From the NCBI GenBank assembly GCA_009693055.1, contig SHYA01000001.1:300547-364546 (forward strand): a DNA stretch of 64,000 nt, written 5' to 3'. Source of the DNA: Dehalococcoidia bacterium. Its GTDB lineage: Bacteria; Chloroflexota; Dehalococcoidia; Lucifugimonadales; SHYT01. Under the pieces are notes generated by a model. It had not been told where the DNA came from and ran no database searches. It was given only the letters and a program-made list of their open reading frames with translations. The position numbers and the translations under genes are program-made. Shown here one piece after another: positions 46,055 to 54,858 of the stretch (position 1 is the first letter of the stretch; the number at the start of each line of letters is the position of its first letter).

Positions 46055-46777
46055 GTGCAGTATACGCAGGCAACGACCCTGGTGGACGCCATCTTCCCCC
46101 GGTTCAGGACGAGCAGCCGGGTGGCTGCCCTGGCGCGCGACCTCGCCCTGATGGCCGGTTTCGCCGGCTTTGTGGCGTTGTGCGCCCAGATCGCCATCCG
46201 GACCCCGTGGACGACGGTCTCCATCACGGGCCAGACGTTCGCGGTGCTGGTGGCCGGCGGCGCGCTCGGCGCGTGGCGTGGGGCGGGCGCGCTCACCATC
46301 TACATGCTCATGGGGATGATCAATATCCCGGTGTACGCGCCTGGAGGCGGTGTGGTGAGCGGCACGTGGGACGTCCACTTCATTGCGCCCTGGAACGGAA
46401 CGGAGGCGCTCCCATGGGACATCTCCAGCGGCGGGTACATCGTGGGCTTCATCTTCGCGGCATGGCTGGTCGGCCGCTTCGCCGAACGGGGCTGGGATAG
46501 AAAACAGTGGGTCCACCTGGGGATGTTCCTGGGCAACGTGCTGCTGTATGTCCCCGGCATCCTGTGGCTCGCCTACCTGATCGGCATCGACTGGGTGCAC
46601 CCTGTTGCGCAGAAGCCACTTGGTGAGTTGATTGCGGGCGGCGACACGTGGGACAAGGCGCTCAAGGGCGGGCTGTACCCGTTCATCGTCGGCGACATGA
46701 TGAAGCTGTTCCTCGCCTCGCTCACGCTGCCGGCGGCCTGGATGCTGGTGCAGCGGTGGCGTAAGCCCCAGGGATGA
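46055..46777 (+). CDS. bioY: Biotin transporter substrate-binding subunit BioY
   Basis: A 240-residue membrane protein of the BioY (ECF S-component) family. It has about six membrane segments and the signature VSITGQTFAVLVAGGALGAWRG, YMLMGMINIPVYAPGGG, SGGYIVGFIFAAWLVG and FIVGDMMKLFLAS. It captures biotin with high affinity and may work alone or with a shared ECF module encoded elsewhere. GTG 46055 is the start, after GGAGG at a somewhat long spacing (10 bases). Confidence 0.92.
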   Translation: MQYTQATTLVDAIFPRFRTSSRVAALARDLALMAGFAGFVALCAQIAIRTPWTTVSITGQTFAVLVAGGALGAWRGAGALTIYMLMGMINIPVYAPGGGVVSGTWDVHFIAPWNGTEALPWDISSGGYIVGFIFAAWLVGRFAERGWDRKQWVHLGMFLGNVLLYVPGILWLAYLIGIDWVHPVAQKPLGELIAGGDTWDKALKGGLYPFIVGDMMKLFLASLTLPAAWMLVQRWRKPQG

Positions 46778-46792
46778 CGAAGGGTCTTCAGT

Positions 46793-46854
46793 TGTCATTC
46801 TGAACTGGAGCCCGTTCGCCCCGCTCAGGGTAAACTCCGCGGAGGCGAAGAATC
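46793..46854 (+). repeat. Family A repeat after bioY
   Basis: GTCATTCTGAACTGGAGCCC ... GGCGAAGAATCC: family A ends with an expanded centre. The remaining DNA to 46980 shows no gene. Confidence 0.65.
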
Positions 46855-46980
46855 CGTACTCCGGGCCCCCGCTGGACTCCCTTTTGGTCACCACGACGCG
46901 TAGACTGTTAAGGCAAGACTTTCTTGTGAGTGGGTTCTTAGAGACGGGTGCACGCGGGAAGCACACCCCGAGGCAAATCC

Positions 46981-48270
46981 TCAGCGCTTGTTTTCCTCTT
47001 CCGCGGGTGGGGGCCGTTCGCCCGCCGGGTGCTCCTCCCCGTCGGCGCGGCGGGCAGGGCGCCGGAAGATGTCCAGCGTTTCCGGCACCAGGCGCATGGC
47101 GCCTCTCAGGCGTCTGCGGTCCAGCGCCACGACGCCGAAGGCGAACGCCCCGTAGACGCCAACGTAGGCCCAGCGGTGCGCCGCCTCCGTAAAGCCAAGC
47201 TGGGTGCCCCACAGCACCAGCAGCACCAGGGCCGCGACGCCGCCGAAGCTCCGTCTGAGCAGGATGCAAACGGCCAGGAGCGCCTGCGCGGCGGTCAGCC
47301 AGATCTCCTCGCTCTGGCGCGAGTCCAGCGGCATGCCGGTTGACGTCAGCGTTCCACTGGAGACGCTGTAGACCACGGGCAAGCTGCCCACCAGGAGCGT
47401 CCACTGGTTGACCTTGGAGGAGATGAGCATCGTCATGGCTGCGGCGGCCTGGCCTCTGATGGCAAAGATCGCCGCCACCAGGATCTCCGGCGTCTCCGAA
47501 GCAAGCGGCGCGACCCATTGCACCATCAGGAACTGGTCCACGCCCAGGTCCGTGCCGACCTCGATGATGCCTTCCGCGAACGGCTCGGCGCAGGCGAGGA
47601 TGATGAGCGCGCAGTACACGAAGATGGCGGTGATGGCGATGCGCCGGTGGCGGGTCGCCAGGGCGCCGATGGCTGCCGCGGGGCCCATCAGCTCAGGCTC
47701 CAGCCGCTCCGCCTTGCTCCCTATCCAGATGTAAAGCCCGAACAGGGTGAACAGTACCGCCGCGTCCCAGACGGCCACGCCGCCCTTGAAGGGGATGGTG
47801 AGCGCGTAGAGGGTGGCAAGGCCCAGGAAGAGGATCTCCAGGGAGATGCCGCGCTCGAGCTGGACGCTCCGGCGCCGCCGCATCCAGAAGAGGAGGGCTA
47901 CCAGCGGCCAGCCGAAGCCAACCAGCAGCCGGTTGGCGCCGGTCATGTTGGCGGTGGCGTAGTGGACGTACGGCCCGCTGGGGTCTTGGCCTGCCTGCCA
48001 CGCCAGGTAGATGTCCACCGAGTACTCTGGCAGCACGGCGATGAGGGCCAGAAACGCCAGCGCCATGGTCTGGCTGATGTCCTTCTGCGCCGCCTCCGCC
48101 GCCCAGGAGATGAGGAACGCCGCGGCCACGATGCCGCCGCCGAACACCAGCGAGGACACGCCCGGGGACAGGTGGATCCCGTTGACGACGTCAACGATGC
48201 GGAGGACACCCGCCGGCAGGGCGACGGCAGCGAGGAGAAGGACGAGCGCCCAACCCCGGCTAAGCCTCAT
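46981..48270 (-). CDS. CaCA-family cation:proton/sodium antiporter
   Basis: A 429-residue membrane protein with about eleven segments and the two inverted alpha repeats of Ca2+/cation antiporters. Repeat 1 is GGGIVAAAFLISWAAEAAQK with LIAVLPEYSVD. Repeat 2 is WVAPLASETPEILVAAIF with ISSKVNQWTLLVGSLPVVYS. The conserved acidic residues (E in WAAEAA and PEYSVD; E in ASETPE) are kept. The ion could be Ca2+, Na+ or K+. The C terminus is a charged cytosolic tail. Confidence 0.87.
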   Translation of the reverse strand: MRLSRGWALVLLLAAVALPAGVLRIVDVVNGIHLSPGVSSLVFGGGIVAAAFLISWAAEAAQKDISQTMALAFLALIAVLPEYSVDIYLAWQAGQDPSGPYVHYATANMTGANRLLVGFGWPLVALLFWMRRRRSVQLERGISLEILFLGLATLYALTIPFKGGVAVWDAAVLFTLFGLYIWIGSKAERLEPELMGPAAAIGALATRHRRIAITAIFVYCALIILACAEPFAEGIIEVGTDLGVDQFLMVQWVAPLASETPEILVAAIFAIRGQAAAAMTMLISSKVNQWTLLVGSLPVVYSVSSGTLTSTGMPLDSRQSEEIWLTAAQALLAVCILLRRSFGGVAALVLLVLWGTQLGFTEAAHRWAYVGVYGAFAFGVVALDRRRLRGAMRLVPETLDIFRRPARRADGEEHPAGERPPPAEEENKR

Positions 48271-48342
48271 GCGACGACCTCACAAAGGCTGATACTGTTC
48301 GTCGCTCAGGCGGCAGCGGCACGTCTTGACGAGCCGCAGACG

Positions 48343-48367
48343 AAAAGAAAACCCGCCGCGAGCGGGT
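48343..48367 (-). terminator. Intrinsic terminator of the greA-like gene
   Basis: On the minus strand GACCCGC-TCGC-GGCGGGT is followed by TTTTCTTTTC, a clear intrinsic terminator 30 bases after the stop. Confidence 0.8.
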
Positions 48368-48397
48368 CTTCGCCAGGTGTCTTCCACGCGTCTCAAG

Positions 48398-49225
48398 CTA
48401 CTGGATCTGGGCGATCCGGTACCGGCGGGTGCCCTTGGGGCTGGAGACCGCCACCTCGTCCCCCACCGCTCGGTCCAGGACCGCTCGTCCAACGGGGGAA
48501 ACGGAGGAGATTCTTCCGCCGAGAGGGTTCACCTCGGTGGGCGCCACGATCTGGTAGGCCACCTCGGTCCCGGTCGCCAGGTCGCGGAGCGTGACACGGC
48601 TTCCCATCCGCACCTTCGCCGAGGCGACCTGGGTGAGTGGGGAGAGGACATCCGCGTTCTCCAGAGTGGCGGTGATCTCACGGAGCTGGGCCATCAGCTG
48701 GCCCTGGTGCTGGCGAGCCGCTTCCAGCGGGGCGTTTTCGCGTACGTCCTTGTCGGCGGCCGCGCGCTGGATGTCTCCGGATACGGCGATCAGCTGCTCC
48801 CGCAGCCACACCAGCCGTTCCTGGAGGCGGACATGGCCGTCCGGCGTGAGCTGGACGCGCTCCTTGGGCTTCCTGGGGCCTGCCCCACGAGGCGGCTTGG
48901 CCGTCCGGCGCAGCTTGACGTGCGGCGCGAGGGCCACCGGGTTGCCAGCCTCCTGGTCCGCAAAGCTGAAGAACTGTTTTACCGGCTTGAGGCGGCGACT
49001 GGCCTCCTCACCGCCTCCCGCGCTCACGACGCCACAGTACTCCTCAACGTCGCGAGGGAGGAGGGCCGCGAGGGTGGATGTCGGGCCAAACCAGCGGAGC
49101 AGGCTCGTGACCTCTTGGCGCACGGCCTCGTCCGCCTCAGGGAGCGATTGGAGGAAGTGGGACGCGGAAGACTCCAGCGTCAGCCCCCCCTCAGGAACAA
49201 CGGTGCTCTGCGGTCGTTGTACCAT
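48398..49225 (-). CDS. GreA/GreB-type transcription factor with a large N-terminal extension
   Basis: The C-terminal 150 residues of this 275-residue protein are a GreA/GreB factor. A coiled coil (LQERLVWLREQLIAVSGDIQ, DVRENAPLEAARQHQGQL with the DxxEN tip acidic pair as DVREN) is followed by the FKBP-like domain (VRMGSRVTLRDLATGTEVAY, ISSVSPVGRAVLDRAVGDEV). Residues 1-125 are an extra helical domain of unknown role ending in a basic linker (KLRRTAKPPRGAGPRKPKER). It rescues or modulates stalled RNA polymerase. ATG 49225 lies 2 bases from the predicted transcription start. Confidence 0.87.
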   Translation of the reverse strand: MVQRPQSTVVPEGGLTLESSASHFLQSLPEADEAVRQEVTSLLRWFGPTSTLAALLPRDVEEYCGVVSAGGGEEASRRLKPVKQFFSFADQEAGNPVALAPHVKLRRTAKPPRGAGPRKPKERVQLTPDGHVRLQERLVWLREQLIAVSGDIQRAAADKDVRENAPLEAARQHQGQLMAQLREITATLENADVLSPLTQVASAKVRMGSRVTLRDLATGTEVAYQIVAPTEVNPLGGRISSVSPVGRAVLDRAVGDEVAVSSPKGTRRYRIAQIQ

Positions 49226-49233
49226 ATGGGTGT

Positions 49234-49263
49234 AGTGTAACGAAGGACGCCGTGCCGTGTCAA
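49234..49263 (-). promoter_or_regulatory. Promoter of the greA-like gene
   Basis: On the minus strand TTGACA (49263-49258) and TACACT (49239-49234) are 18 bases apart. The predicted start is near 49227 and the ATG is at 49225, so the message is leaderless or nearly so. Confidence 0.7.
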
Positions 49264-49336
49264 CGGCGTGACGTTCGTCCGCTGCTTGACGGCGGGCTGC
49301 GCAGCCTGTGCGAGCAATGTCCTGGGGGTTGGCGCC

Positions 49337-50341
49337 GTGAGAGTCCTGGGCATAGAGACCTCGTGTGACGAGACCGCCGTCAGCGTCGTGGAGGACGGCC
49401 GCCGCGTGCTCACCAGCATCGTGAGCTCGCAGGTGGAGCTGCACTCGAGATACGGCGGCGTGGTGCCGGAGGTGGCCTCACGCCAGCACGTCCTGTCCAT
49501 GCTCCCCATCTACCGGCAGGCCCTGGACGGCGCCGGCGTCCGACCGTCGGGGCTGGATGCGATCGCGGTGACCAGGGGGCCCGGGCTCGCGGGCGCGTTG
49601 CTCGTCGGGCTCAACTTCGCCAAGGGGCTGGCGGTGGCGCTGGGCCTCCCGCTCATCGGCGTGAACCATCTCGAAGGGCACGTGTACGCCCAGTGGCTGG
49701 AGGAGGGCACGGACCCGGCCGTGGAGCCAGGCTTTCCTCTGGTGGTGCTCCTGGTCTCAGGCGGACACACGGAGCTGCTGCTCATGGAGGAGCACGGGCG
49801 GTACCGGCTGCTTGGGCTGACGCGGGACGACTCGGCGGGGGAGGCGTTTGACAAGGCGGCGCGGGTGCTTGGCCTGGGATTCCCCGGCGGGCCGGAGATC
49901 CAGCGCGTCGCCGCCGGCGTGGCGGACGCGGAGCCGTTCCCCAGTCCCATGCTCCGGGATGGAACGCTGGACTTCAGCTTTAGCGGGCTGAAGACGGCGC
50001 TCCTCCACCGCGCTCAGGCGTCGGGCGCGCCCCCCGTGCCGCGGTTCGCGGCGGGGTTCCAACGCGCGCTCGTCGAGGTGCTGGTGGTGAAAACGCTGGA
50101 GGCCGCGCGGCGCCACAACGCGAAGGGCGTGCTCTTGGGCGGTGGTGTGGCCGCCAATGCCTACCTGCGTGAGCAGGTTCGCAAACGCTCTCCGGTGCCA
50201 GTGCTGGTGCCAAGGCCTGCCCTCTGCACTGACAACGGGGCCATGATCGCCGGCGCGGCGTTCTTCATGACTCGTAACATGCCCCTCAACCCAGGCCTCG
50301 GGCTGGAACTGGACGCCGTGCCGGGCCTGCGACTGGGGTAA
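49337..50341 (+). CDS. tsaD: tRNA N6-adenosine threonylcarbamoyltransferase TsaD
   Basis: TsaD, with TsaB and TsaE, puts the threonylcarbamoyl group on A37 of ANN-reading tRNAs. GTG 49337 gives VRVLGIETSCDETAVSVV; earlier starts would add a tail not seen in the family. Metal ligands are in GVNHLEGHVY (HxxxH), and VSGGHTELLLM, GEAFDKAARVLGLGFPGGP, FSFSGLKTALL and LGGGVAANAYLR are typical. The product has 334 residues. Divergent from the greA-like gene. Confidence 0.96.
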   Translation: MRVLGIETSCDETAVSVVEDGRRVLTSIVSSQVELHSRYGGVVPEVASRQHVLSMLPIYRQALDGAGVRPSGLDAIAVTRGPGLAGALLVGLNFAKGLAVALGLPLIGVNHLEGHVYAQWLEEGTDPAVEPGFPLVVLLVSGGHTELLLMEEHGRYRLLGLTRDDSAGEAFDKAARVLGLGFPGGPEIQRVAAGVADAEPFPSPMLRDGTLDFSFSGLKTALLHRAQASGAPPVPRFAAGFQRALVEVLVVKTLEAARRHNAKGVLLGGGVAANAYLREQVRKRSPVPVLVPRPALCTDNGAMIAGAAFFMTRNMPLNPGLGLELDAVPGLRLG

Positions 50342-50370
50342 AGCCAGAAGAAGTTCTTGTGGAGGGGGGC

Positions 50371-50404
50371 AGTGGAACCCTTTCTTCCAAGAAAGGGTTC
50401 CACT
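50371..50404. repeat. Perfect 34-bp palindrome after tsaD
   Basis: AGTGGAACCCTTTCTT and AAGAAAGGGTTCCACT are perfect complements around CC/AA, 30 bases after the tsaD stop. It may be a terminator hairpin, but no T tract follows. The rest of 50342-50592 shows no gene; a weak promoter (TTGCTT, 18 bases, TACGCT) may lie near 50515-50545 for rny. Confidence 0.6.
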
Positions 50405-50592
50405 CCGACCCTTCCTAAAGAACGCTCTTTGATGTTTGCATCGGCCCGCCGTCAAGTCCAGACGGGGCGGAGGGTCCCCTCGGGTGTAACACCTTAGTGC
50501 GGGCCGCTTTTGCCTTGCTTCGCAAGATGCGCGTGTGTTACGCTGGTCGTGGCTGAGGAAGCCGCACGTTACCAAGAGACGGAAGGAGAACT

Positions 50593-52206
50593 ATGGAGGC
50601 GATAATTGCGCTCCTTTCCGCCCTGGTGGCGTTGGGCATCGGGACAGGTGCTGGGTACGTTATCCAGGGAAGGCGTCTGAAGCGGAGCCTGGGGGACGCG
50701 GAGGCGAAAGCCAAGTCCGCTGCGGCCCAGGCGAGCGGGGTGCTGCAGGAAGCGGAGGCGCAGAAGCGAAGCCTCATTCAGGAAGCGGAGGCGCAGAAGC
50801 GGAGCGTTGTCCAGGAAGCGGAGGCGCAGAAGCGGAGCGTTGTCCAGGAGGCGGAGCAGGAGTCGCGCCGGCAGCGGACCGCCTTGGAGGTGGAGCTCCG
50901 GGAGTGGCGCAGCGAGCTCCAGAAGCTGGAGCGCCGCTTGACCAGCCGGGAAGAGGCCCTGGAGCGGAGGACCGAGACCCTGGAGAAGCGCGATCGTGGA
51001 CTCGTCGCTCACGAGCAGGAGGTTGAGCGGCGCTCTACGGAGGTGGAGGCGCTACGGCTGCAGCAGGTAAGAGCGTTGGAAGCGGTGGCCAAGATGACGG
51101 CCGCCGAAGCGAAGGAGGTCCTTCTGCGGCGCGCCGAAGAGGACGCGAAGCAGGAGCTGGGCCGCCAGTACTACGAGTTGCAGCAGCGTTTCAAAGAGGA
51201 GGCCGACCAGAATGGCCGCAAGCTCCTGGTGGAGTCCATGCAGCGGCTGGCCTCTGACGTCGTCTCCGAGTCCACAGTCACTGTCGTCCCCCTACCCAAC
51301 GATGAGATGAAAGGTCGTCTCATAGGCCGCGAAGGTCGGAACATCCGGGCAATTGAGCAGGCGACGGGCGTTGACCTCATCATTGACGATACGCCCGAAG
51401 CGGTGACCATCTCCTGTTTTGACCCTATCCGGCGGGAGGTGGCCCGGCTGACCCTCACCAAGCTCATCAGCGATGGGCGGGTTCACCCTGCCCGCATCGA
51501 AGAGGCGGTGGTGAAGGCCAGGCAAGAGGTTGACCAGGTCGTGCTGGAGGCAGGGAAACGCGCCACTCTCGAAGCTGGAGTGGGCGGCTTGGACCCGGAA
51601 GTGGTCAAGCTGCTTGGCCGGTTGGTCTTTAGGACAAGCTACGGCCAGAACGTGCTGCAGCACTCCATGGAGATGTCCCTGATCGCGAGCATGCTCGCCC
51701 ACGAAGTGGGGGCGAACGTGGAGATCGTGAAGGCTGGAGCGCTGTTGCACGATATTGGCAAGGCGCTCACGCACGAGGTCGAGGGCCCGCACGCGGAGAT
51801 TGGGGCGGACGTTGCCCGGCGGCACGGCGTGCCTGACGCGGTCCTCCGCTGCATCCGCGAGCATCACGACCCCGAGCAGAGCACCATTGAGTCGGCCCTG
51901 GTGCACGTTGCGGATACGATCAGCGGCGGGAGGCCCGGCGCCCGCAGGGACACGCTTGAGCGGTACGCCAAGCGGCTGGAGGAGCTGGAGGCGGTTGTCA
52001 ACAGCTTCCCCGGGATCGAGAAATGCTACGCCATCCAGGCGGGCCGGGAGGTCCGCGTCATCGTGAAGCCGGAGCAGGTGGACGACGTCCAGGCCAGCGT
52101 ATTGGCCAGGGACGTCGCCGTCAAGATCCAGGAGAAGCTGGCCTTCCCAGGCCAGATCAAGGTGGTGGTGATCCGAGAGACACGGTCCACCGAGTACGCA
52201 CGCTAG
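50593..52206 (+). CDS. rny: Ribonuclease Y
   Basis: RNase Y is a membrane-bound endoribonuclease that starts mRNA decay. The 537-residue protein has an N-terminal membrane anchor (AIIALLSALVALGIGTGAGY), a long coiled coil to about residue 200, a KH domain (GRLIGREGRNIRAIEQATG) and an HD domain (NVLQHSMEMSLIASMLAHE, AGALLHDIGKALTHE). The coiled coil includes three nearly identical 11-residue units (QEAEAQKRSVV; 50746-50844). ATG 50593 follows GAAGGAG. Confidence 0.97.
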   Translation: MEAIIALLSALVALGIGTGAGYVIQGRRLKRSLGDAEAKAKSAAAQASGVLQEAEAQKRSLIQEAEAQKRSVVQEAEAQKRSVVQEAEQESRRQRTALEVELREWRSELQKLERRLTSREEALERRTETLEKRDRGLVAHEQEVERRSTEVEALRLQQVRALEAVAKMTAAEAKEVLLRRAEEDAKQELGRQYYELQQRFKEEADQNGRKLLVESMQRLASDVVSESTVTVVPLPNDEMKGRLIGREGRNIRAIEQATGVDLIIDDTPEAVTISCFDPIRREVARLTLTKLISDGRVHPARIEEAVVKARQEVDQVVLEAGKRATLEAGVGGLDPEVVKLLGRLVFRTSYGQNVLQHSMEMSLIASMLAHEVGANVEIVKAGALLHDIGKALTHEVEGPHAEIGADVARRHGVPDAVLRCIREHHDPEQSTIESALVHVADTISGGRPGARRDTLERYAKRLEELEAVVNSFPGIEKCYAIQAGREVRVIVKPEQVDDVQASVLARDVAVKIQEKLAFPGQIKVVVIRETRSTEYAR

Positions 52207-52290
52207 CAGCCCGCGCCTTCTCCCCGCCCCAGCGCCTTGAGCCGTGCTGGAACGAGGGGTGGGGGGTCATGTCGGGTTGAAAGGAGTCCG

Positions 52291-53061
52291 GTGCGCATTC
52301 TCATGGTGGGCGACGTCATCGGCAGGCCGGGCCGCCGGGCTCTGGAGGCCTTCCTGCCCGACATCCGGCGGGAGCACGCGGTGGACCTGGTCGTCGCAAA
52401 CGGGGAGAACGCCGCCGGCGGGTTTGGCATCACCGCGGACACCGCGAGGGAGATGCTGGACGCCGGCGTGGACGTCATCACCACCGGCAACCACGTTTGG
52501 GACCAGAAAGAGGCGAGGCCTCTCTTAGCCACGGGCGAGCTGCCCATCCTCCGTCCCGCCAACTACCCGCCGGACGTCCCTGGGCGGGGCTACCTCGTTG
52601 TGGGCGGCGTGCTGGTGGTCAACCTGATGGGGCGGGTGTTCATGGAAGCGCTCGACTGCCCCTTCCGGACTATGGATCGCACTCTGAGCGCGCTTGAGTC
52701 CCGTCCAAAGGCGGTCGTGGTTGACTTCCACGCGGAAGCGACCTCAGAGAAGCAGGCGATGGCCTGGTACCTGGACGGGCGCGTTGGCCTGGTTGCCGGC
52801 ACCCACACGCACGTCCCCACCGCTGACCCGCGCATCCTCCCCGGAGGGACGGCGGCGGTCACCGACCTCGGCATGACCGGCCCGGTGCTGTCCGTGATCG
52901 GCATGGAGCCCCAGTCGGTCCTGGAGCGTTTCCTGACGCAGATGCCGCGGCGGTTCACCGTGGCCGGCGGGCCCGTCAAGCTGAACGCGGTCCTTGTGGA
53001 GATAGACCCAGAAACGGGCCGCGCCCGTTCCCTGGTGCGCGTGGATCGGGAGGAGGAATGA
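52291..53061 (+). CDS. YmdB-type metallophosphoesterase (TIGR00282)
   Basis: A 256-residue calcineurin-like phosphodiesterase. GTG 52291 follows AAAGGAG. RILMVGDVIGRPGRRAL, VVANGENAAGGFGITADTA, TTGNHVWDQKE, VDFHAEATSEKQAMAWYLDG and GTHTHVPTADPRILPGGT carry the metal ligands and define the YmdB family (2',3'-cAMP phosphodiesterase in Bacillus). The rny-ymdB pairing is conserved in many bacteria and supports a link to RNA decay. Confidence 0.94.
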   Translation: MRILMVGDVIGRPGRRALEAFLPDIRREHAVDLVVANGENAAGGFGITADTAREMLDAGVDVITTGNHVWDQKEARPLLATGELPILRPANYPPDVPGRGYLVVGGVLVVNLMGRVFMEALDCPFRTMDRTLSALESRPKAVVVDFHAEATSEKQAMAWYLDGRVGLVAGTHTHVPTADPRILPGGTAAVTDLGMTGPVLSVIGMEPQSVLERFLTQMPRRFTVAGGPVKLNAVLVEIDPETGRARSLVRVDREEE

Positions 53062-53942
53062 GCCCGCTCTCCCCACTCTCCAAAGTCGACCTGCACCTGC
53101 ATACCACGGTCTCCGACGGCAGGCTGACGCCCCGGCAGCTCGTCCAGCTCCTGGCGAAGAACGGCGTGCGCTACGCGGCCATCACGGACCACGACACCAC
53201 GGCCGGCCTGGACGAGGCGTTTGAAGAGGCCAAGGCGCATCCCGGCCTTACCCTCGTGCCGGGAATTGAGCTCTCCGCGGACGTGCCCGGCGGAGAGGTC
53301 CACATGCTTGGTCTGTTTCTTGCGTACCGGGACGAGGAGCTCCAGCAGACGCTCGTCCGTTTCCGCGAGGGGCGCGTGGGACGCGCGAGGGGGATGCTCG
53401 AGCGGCTGGCGCAGCTTGGGATGCCGCTGGAGTGGGAGCAGGTCCAGCGGACGGCTGGCGACGCCTCCGTTGGCCGGCCCCACGTGGCCCAAGCGATGGT
53501 GGCGAAAGGGTACGTGGCCTCCACGCAGGAGGCGTTCGACCGTTTCCTGGGCCGCAACGGCCCAGCTTACGTGGAGCGCGAAAAACTGACGCCGGAGGAG
53601 GCGATTGCGCTTGTCCTTCGCCACCAGGGTCTTCCCGTCCTCGCACACCCGTCCTACGTGACGGACTTGGAGAAGCGGCTGCCATCCCTGTGCGCCGCCG
53701 GCCTCGTGGGGATGGAGGTCTTCTACAAGAGCTACCTACCGGATATGGTGGGGTGGTTGCTCCGGCTAGCCAGGCAGCACAACCTCGTCCCCTGCGGTGG
53801 GACCGACTACCACGGCATGGGCACGCGGGGGGAGGTTGAGCCCGGCACGTCGGGGCCGCCCGTCGAGGTGTTCCAGCACCTGGAACGGCTTGCCCTTCAA
53901 CGGAAGGGGCAGGCGCAGCCGGCCACTCCCGCACGGAGCTAA
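53058..53942 (+). CDS. PHP domain phosphoesterase
   Basis: A 294-residue metal-dependent PHP protein: VDLHLHTTVSDGRLTP (HxH), ITDHDTTAGLDEA, LVPGIELSADVPGGEVHMLG, LAHPSYVTD and CGGTDYHGMG. It resembles YciV/RNase AM, a 3',5'-nucleotide phosphatase and 5'-3' exonuclease of small RNAs. It overlaps the YmdB gene by 4 bases (ATGA), so rny-ymdB-PHP looks like an RNA-turnover operon. Confidence 0.9.
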   Translation: MSPLSPLSKVDLHLHTTVSDGRLTPRQLVQLLAKNGVRYAAITDHDTTAGLDEAFEEAKAHPGLTLVPGIELSADVPGGEVHMLGLFLAYRDEELQQTLVRFREGRVGRARGMLERLAQLGMPLEWEQVQRTAGDASVGRPHVAQAMVAKGYVASTQEAFDRFLGRNGPAYVEREKLTPEEAIALVLRHQGLPVLAHPSYVTDLEKRLPSLCAAGLVGMEVFYKSYLPDMVGWLLRLARQHNLVPCGGTDYHGMGTRGEVEPGTSGPPVEVFQHLERLALQRKGQAQPATPARS

Positions 53943-54047
53943 GCAAGATGGCAATGGCTGTGGACTGTTGGAAGGGCCTCTTTTGGACAGAAGAGCCTCC
54001 CCCCAGAAAACATTTTGCGGCTTATGTAGCTCCTTAGGGCCGAGGCG

Positions 54048-54746
54048 ATGGATACCTGGTGGCAGTCAACGCTCGTCCTGCTCGGCGCTTACCTCTGGGG
54101 CGCGTTCCCCACCTCATACCTCCTGGTCCGCCTGGCTAGGGGCATGGACATCCGGAGAAGTGGCTCCGGCAACGTGGGCTCCGCCAACGTGATGGTGGTC
54201 ATGGGGACGAGGGTCGGCCTTGTCGTAGGGACGTTTGATTGCCTGGTGAAGGGCACGCTTCCGGTCCTGCTGGTCCGTGCGTTTGACGTGGGCATGCTGG
54301 TGCAGGTCGGCGTCCCGCTTGCTGCCATCGGCGGCCACAACTGGGCGCCGTACCTGCGCTTCACGGGCGGGCGGGGCATTGCCACCATGATCGGCGCGAT
54401 AGTGGCTTTCGCCGGCTGGCGGGAGACCATCGTGTTGCTGGCGGGGGCGGGACTCATGGGGAGGGTGGTCACCAAGCAGTTCGCGCTGTGGGTGATGCTT
54501 TCCATCGCGTTGCTGGCGCCGGTCGCGTTCCTGACCCGCGCGCCGGACCACCTGGCCTGGTTTGACCTGGGCGCCCTAGGCATCGTGGCTGCGAAGAGGC
54601 TTACCGCGAACTGGGAGCGGCCCTGGCCGGGCCAGCCGCTGTACCGGGTTTTCCTCTGCCGGCTCGTGTACGACCGGGACATCGCGGACCACCAGGCGTG
54701 GGTCTCGCGCGGCGTGGCCAAGCCAAACCTTCCCAGCACGCGGTAG
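54048..54746 (+). CDS. plsY: Glycerol-3-phosphate acyltransferase PlsY
   Basis: PlsY transfers acyl from acyl-phosphate to glycerol-3-phosphate in the membrane. The 232-residue protein has the three family motifs: SGSGNVGSANVMVVMGTR, a middle GGHNWAPYLRFTGGRGIAT, and segments of membrane helices (about five). The C-terminal region is about 30 residues longer than usual and lacks the common final E-x-K-x-G-like motif in a clear form. Phospholipid synthesis is the likely role. Confidence 0.87.
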   Translation: MDTWWQSTLVLLGAYLWGAFPTSYLLVRLARGMDIRRSGSGNVGSANVMVVMGTRVGLVVGTFDCLVKGTLPVLLVRAFDVGMLVQVGVPLAAIGGHNWAPYLRFTGGRGIATMIGAIVAFAGWRETIVLLAGAGLMGRVVTKQFALWVMLSIALLAPVAFLTRAPDHLAWFDLGALGIVAAKRLTANWERPWPGQPLYRVFLCRLVYDRDIADHQAWVSRGVAKPNLPSTR

Positions 54747-54858
54747 CGCGCTGCGGCTCCAACCCCAGCTGTGCTACCATCGCCAAACCAGCCGGGGGGT
54801 AGGGGCAATGCATGAATCCCCCCTACCCATCCGCACCTTGCACTGTGGAGGCCCGACG

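Noticed and set aside
45995..47518. A 507-codon open frame on the minus strand opposite bioY
   Set aside because: It is antisense to bioY, whose protein is unmistakable, crosses repeat DNA and has no protein-like features. High GC opens long antisense frames throughout this window.
50746..50844. CRISPR-like array
   Set aside because: The 33-bp repeats are contiguous without spacers and encode the RNase Y coiled coil. No CRISPR array or cas gene was seen in the window.
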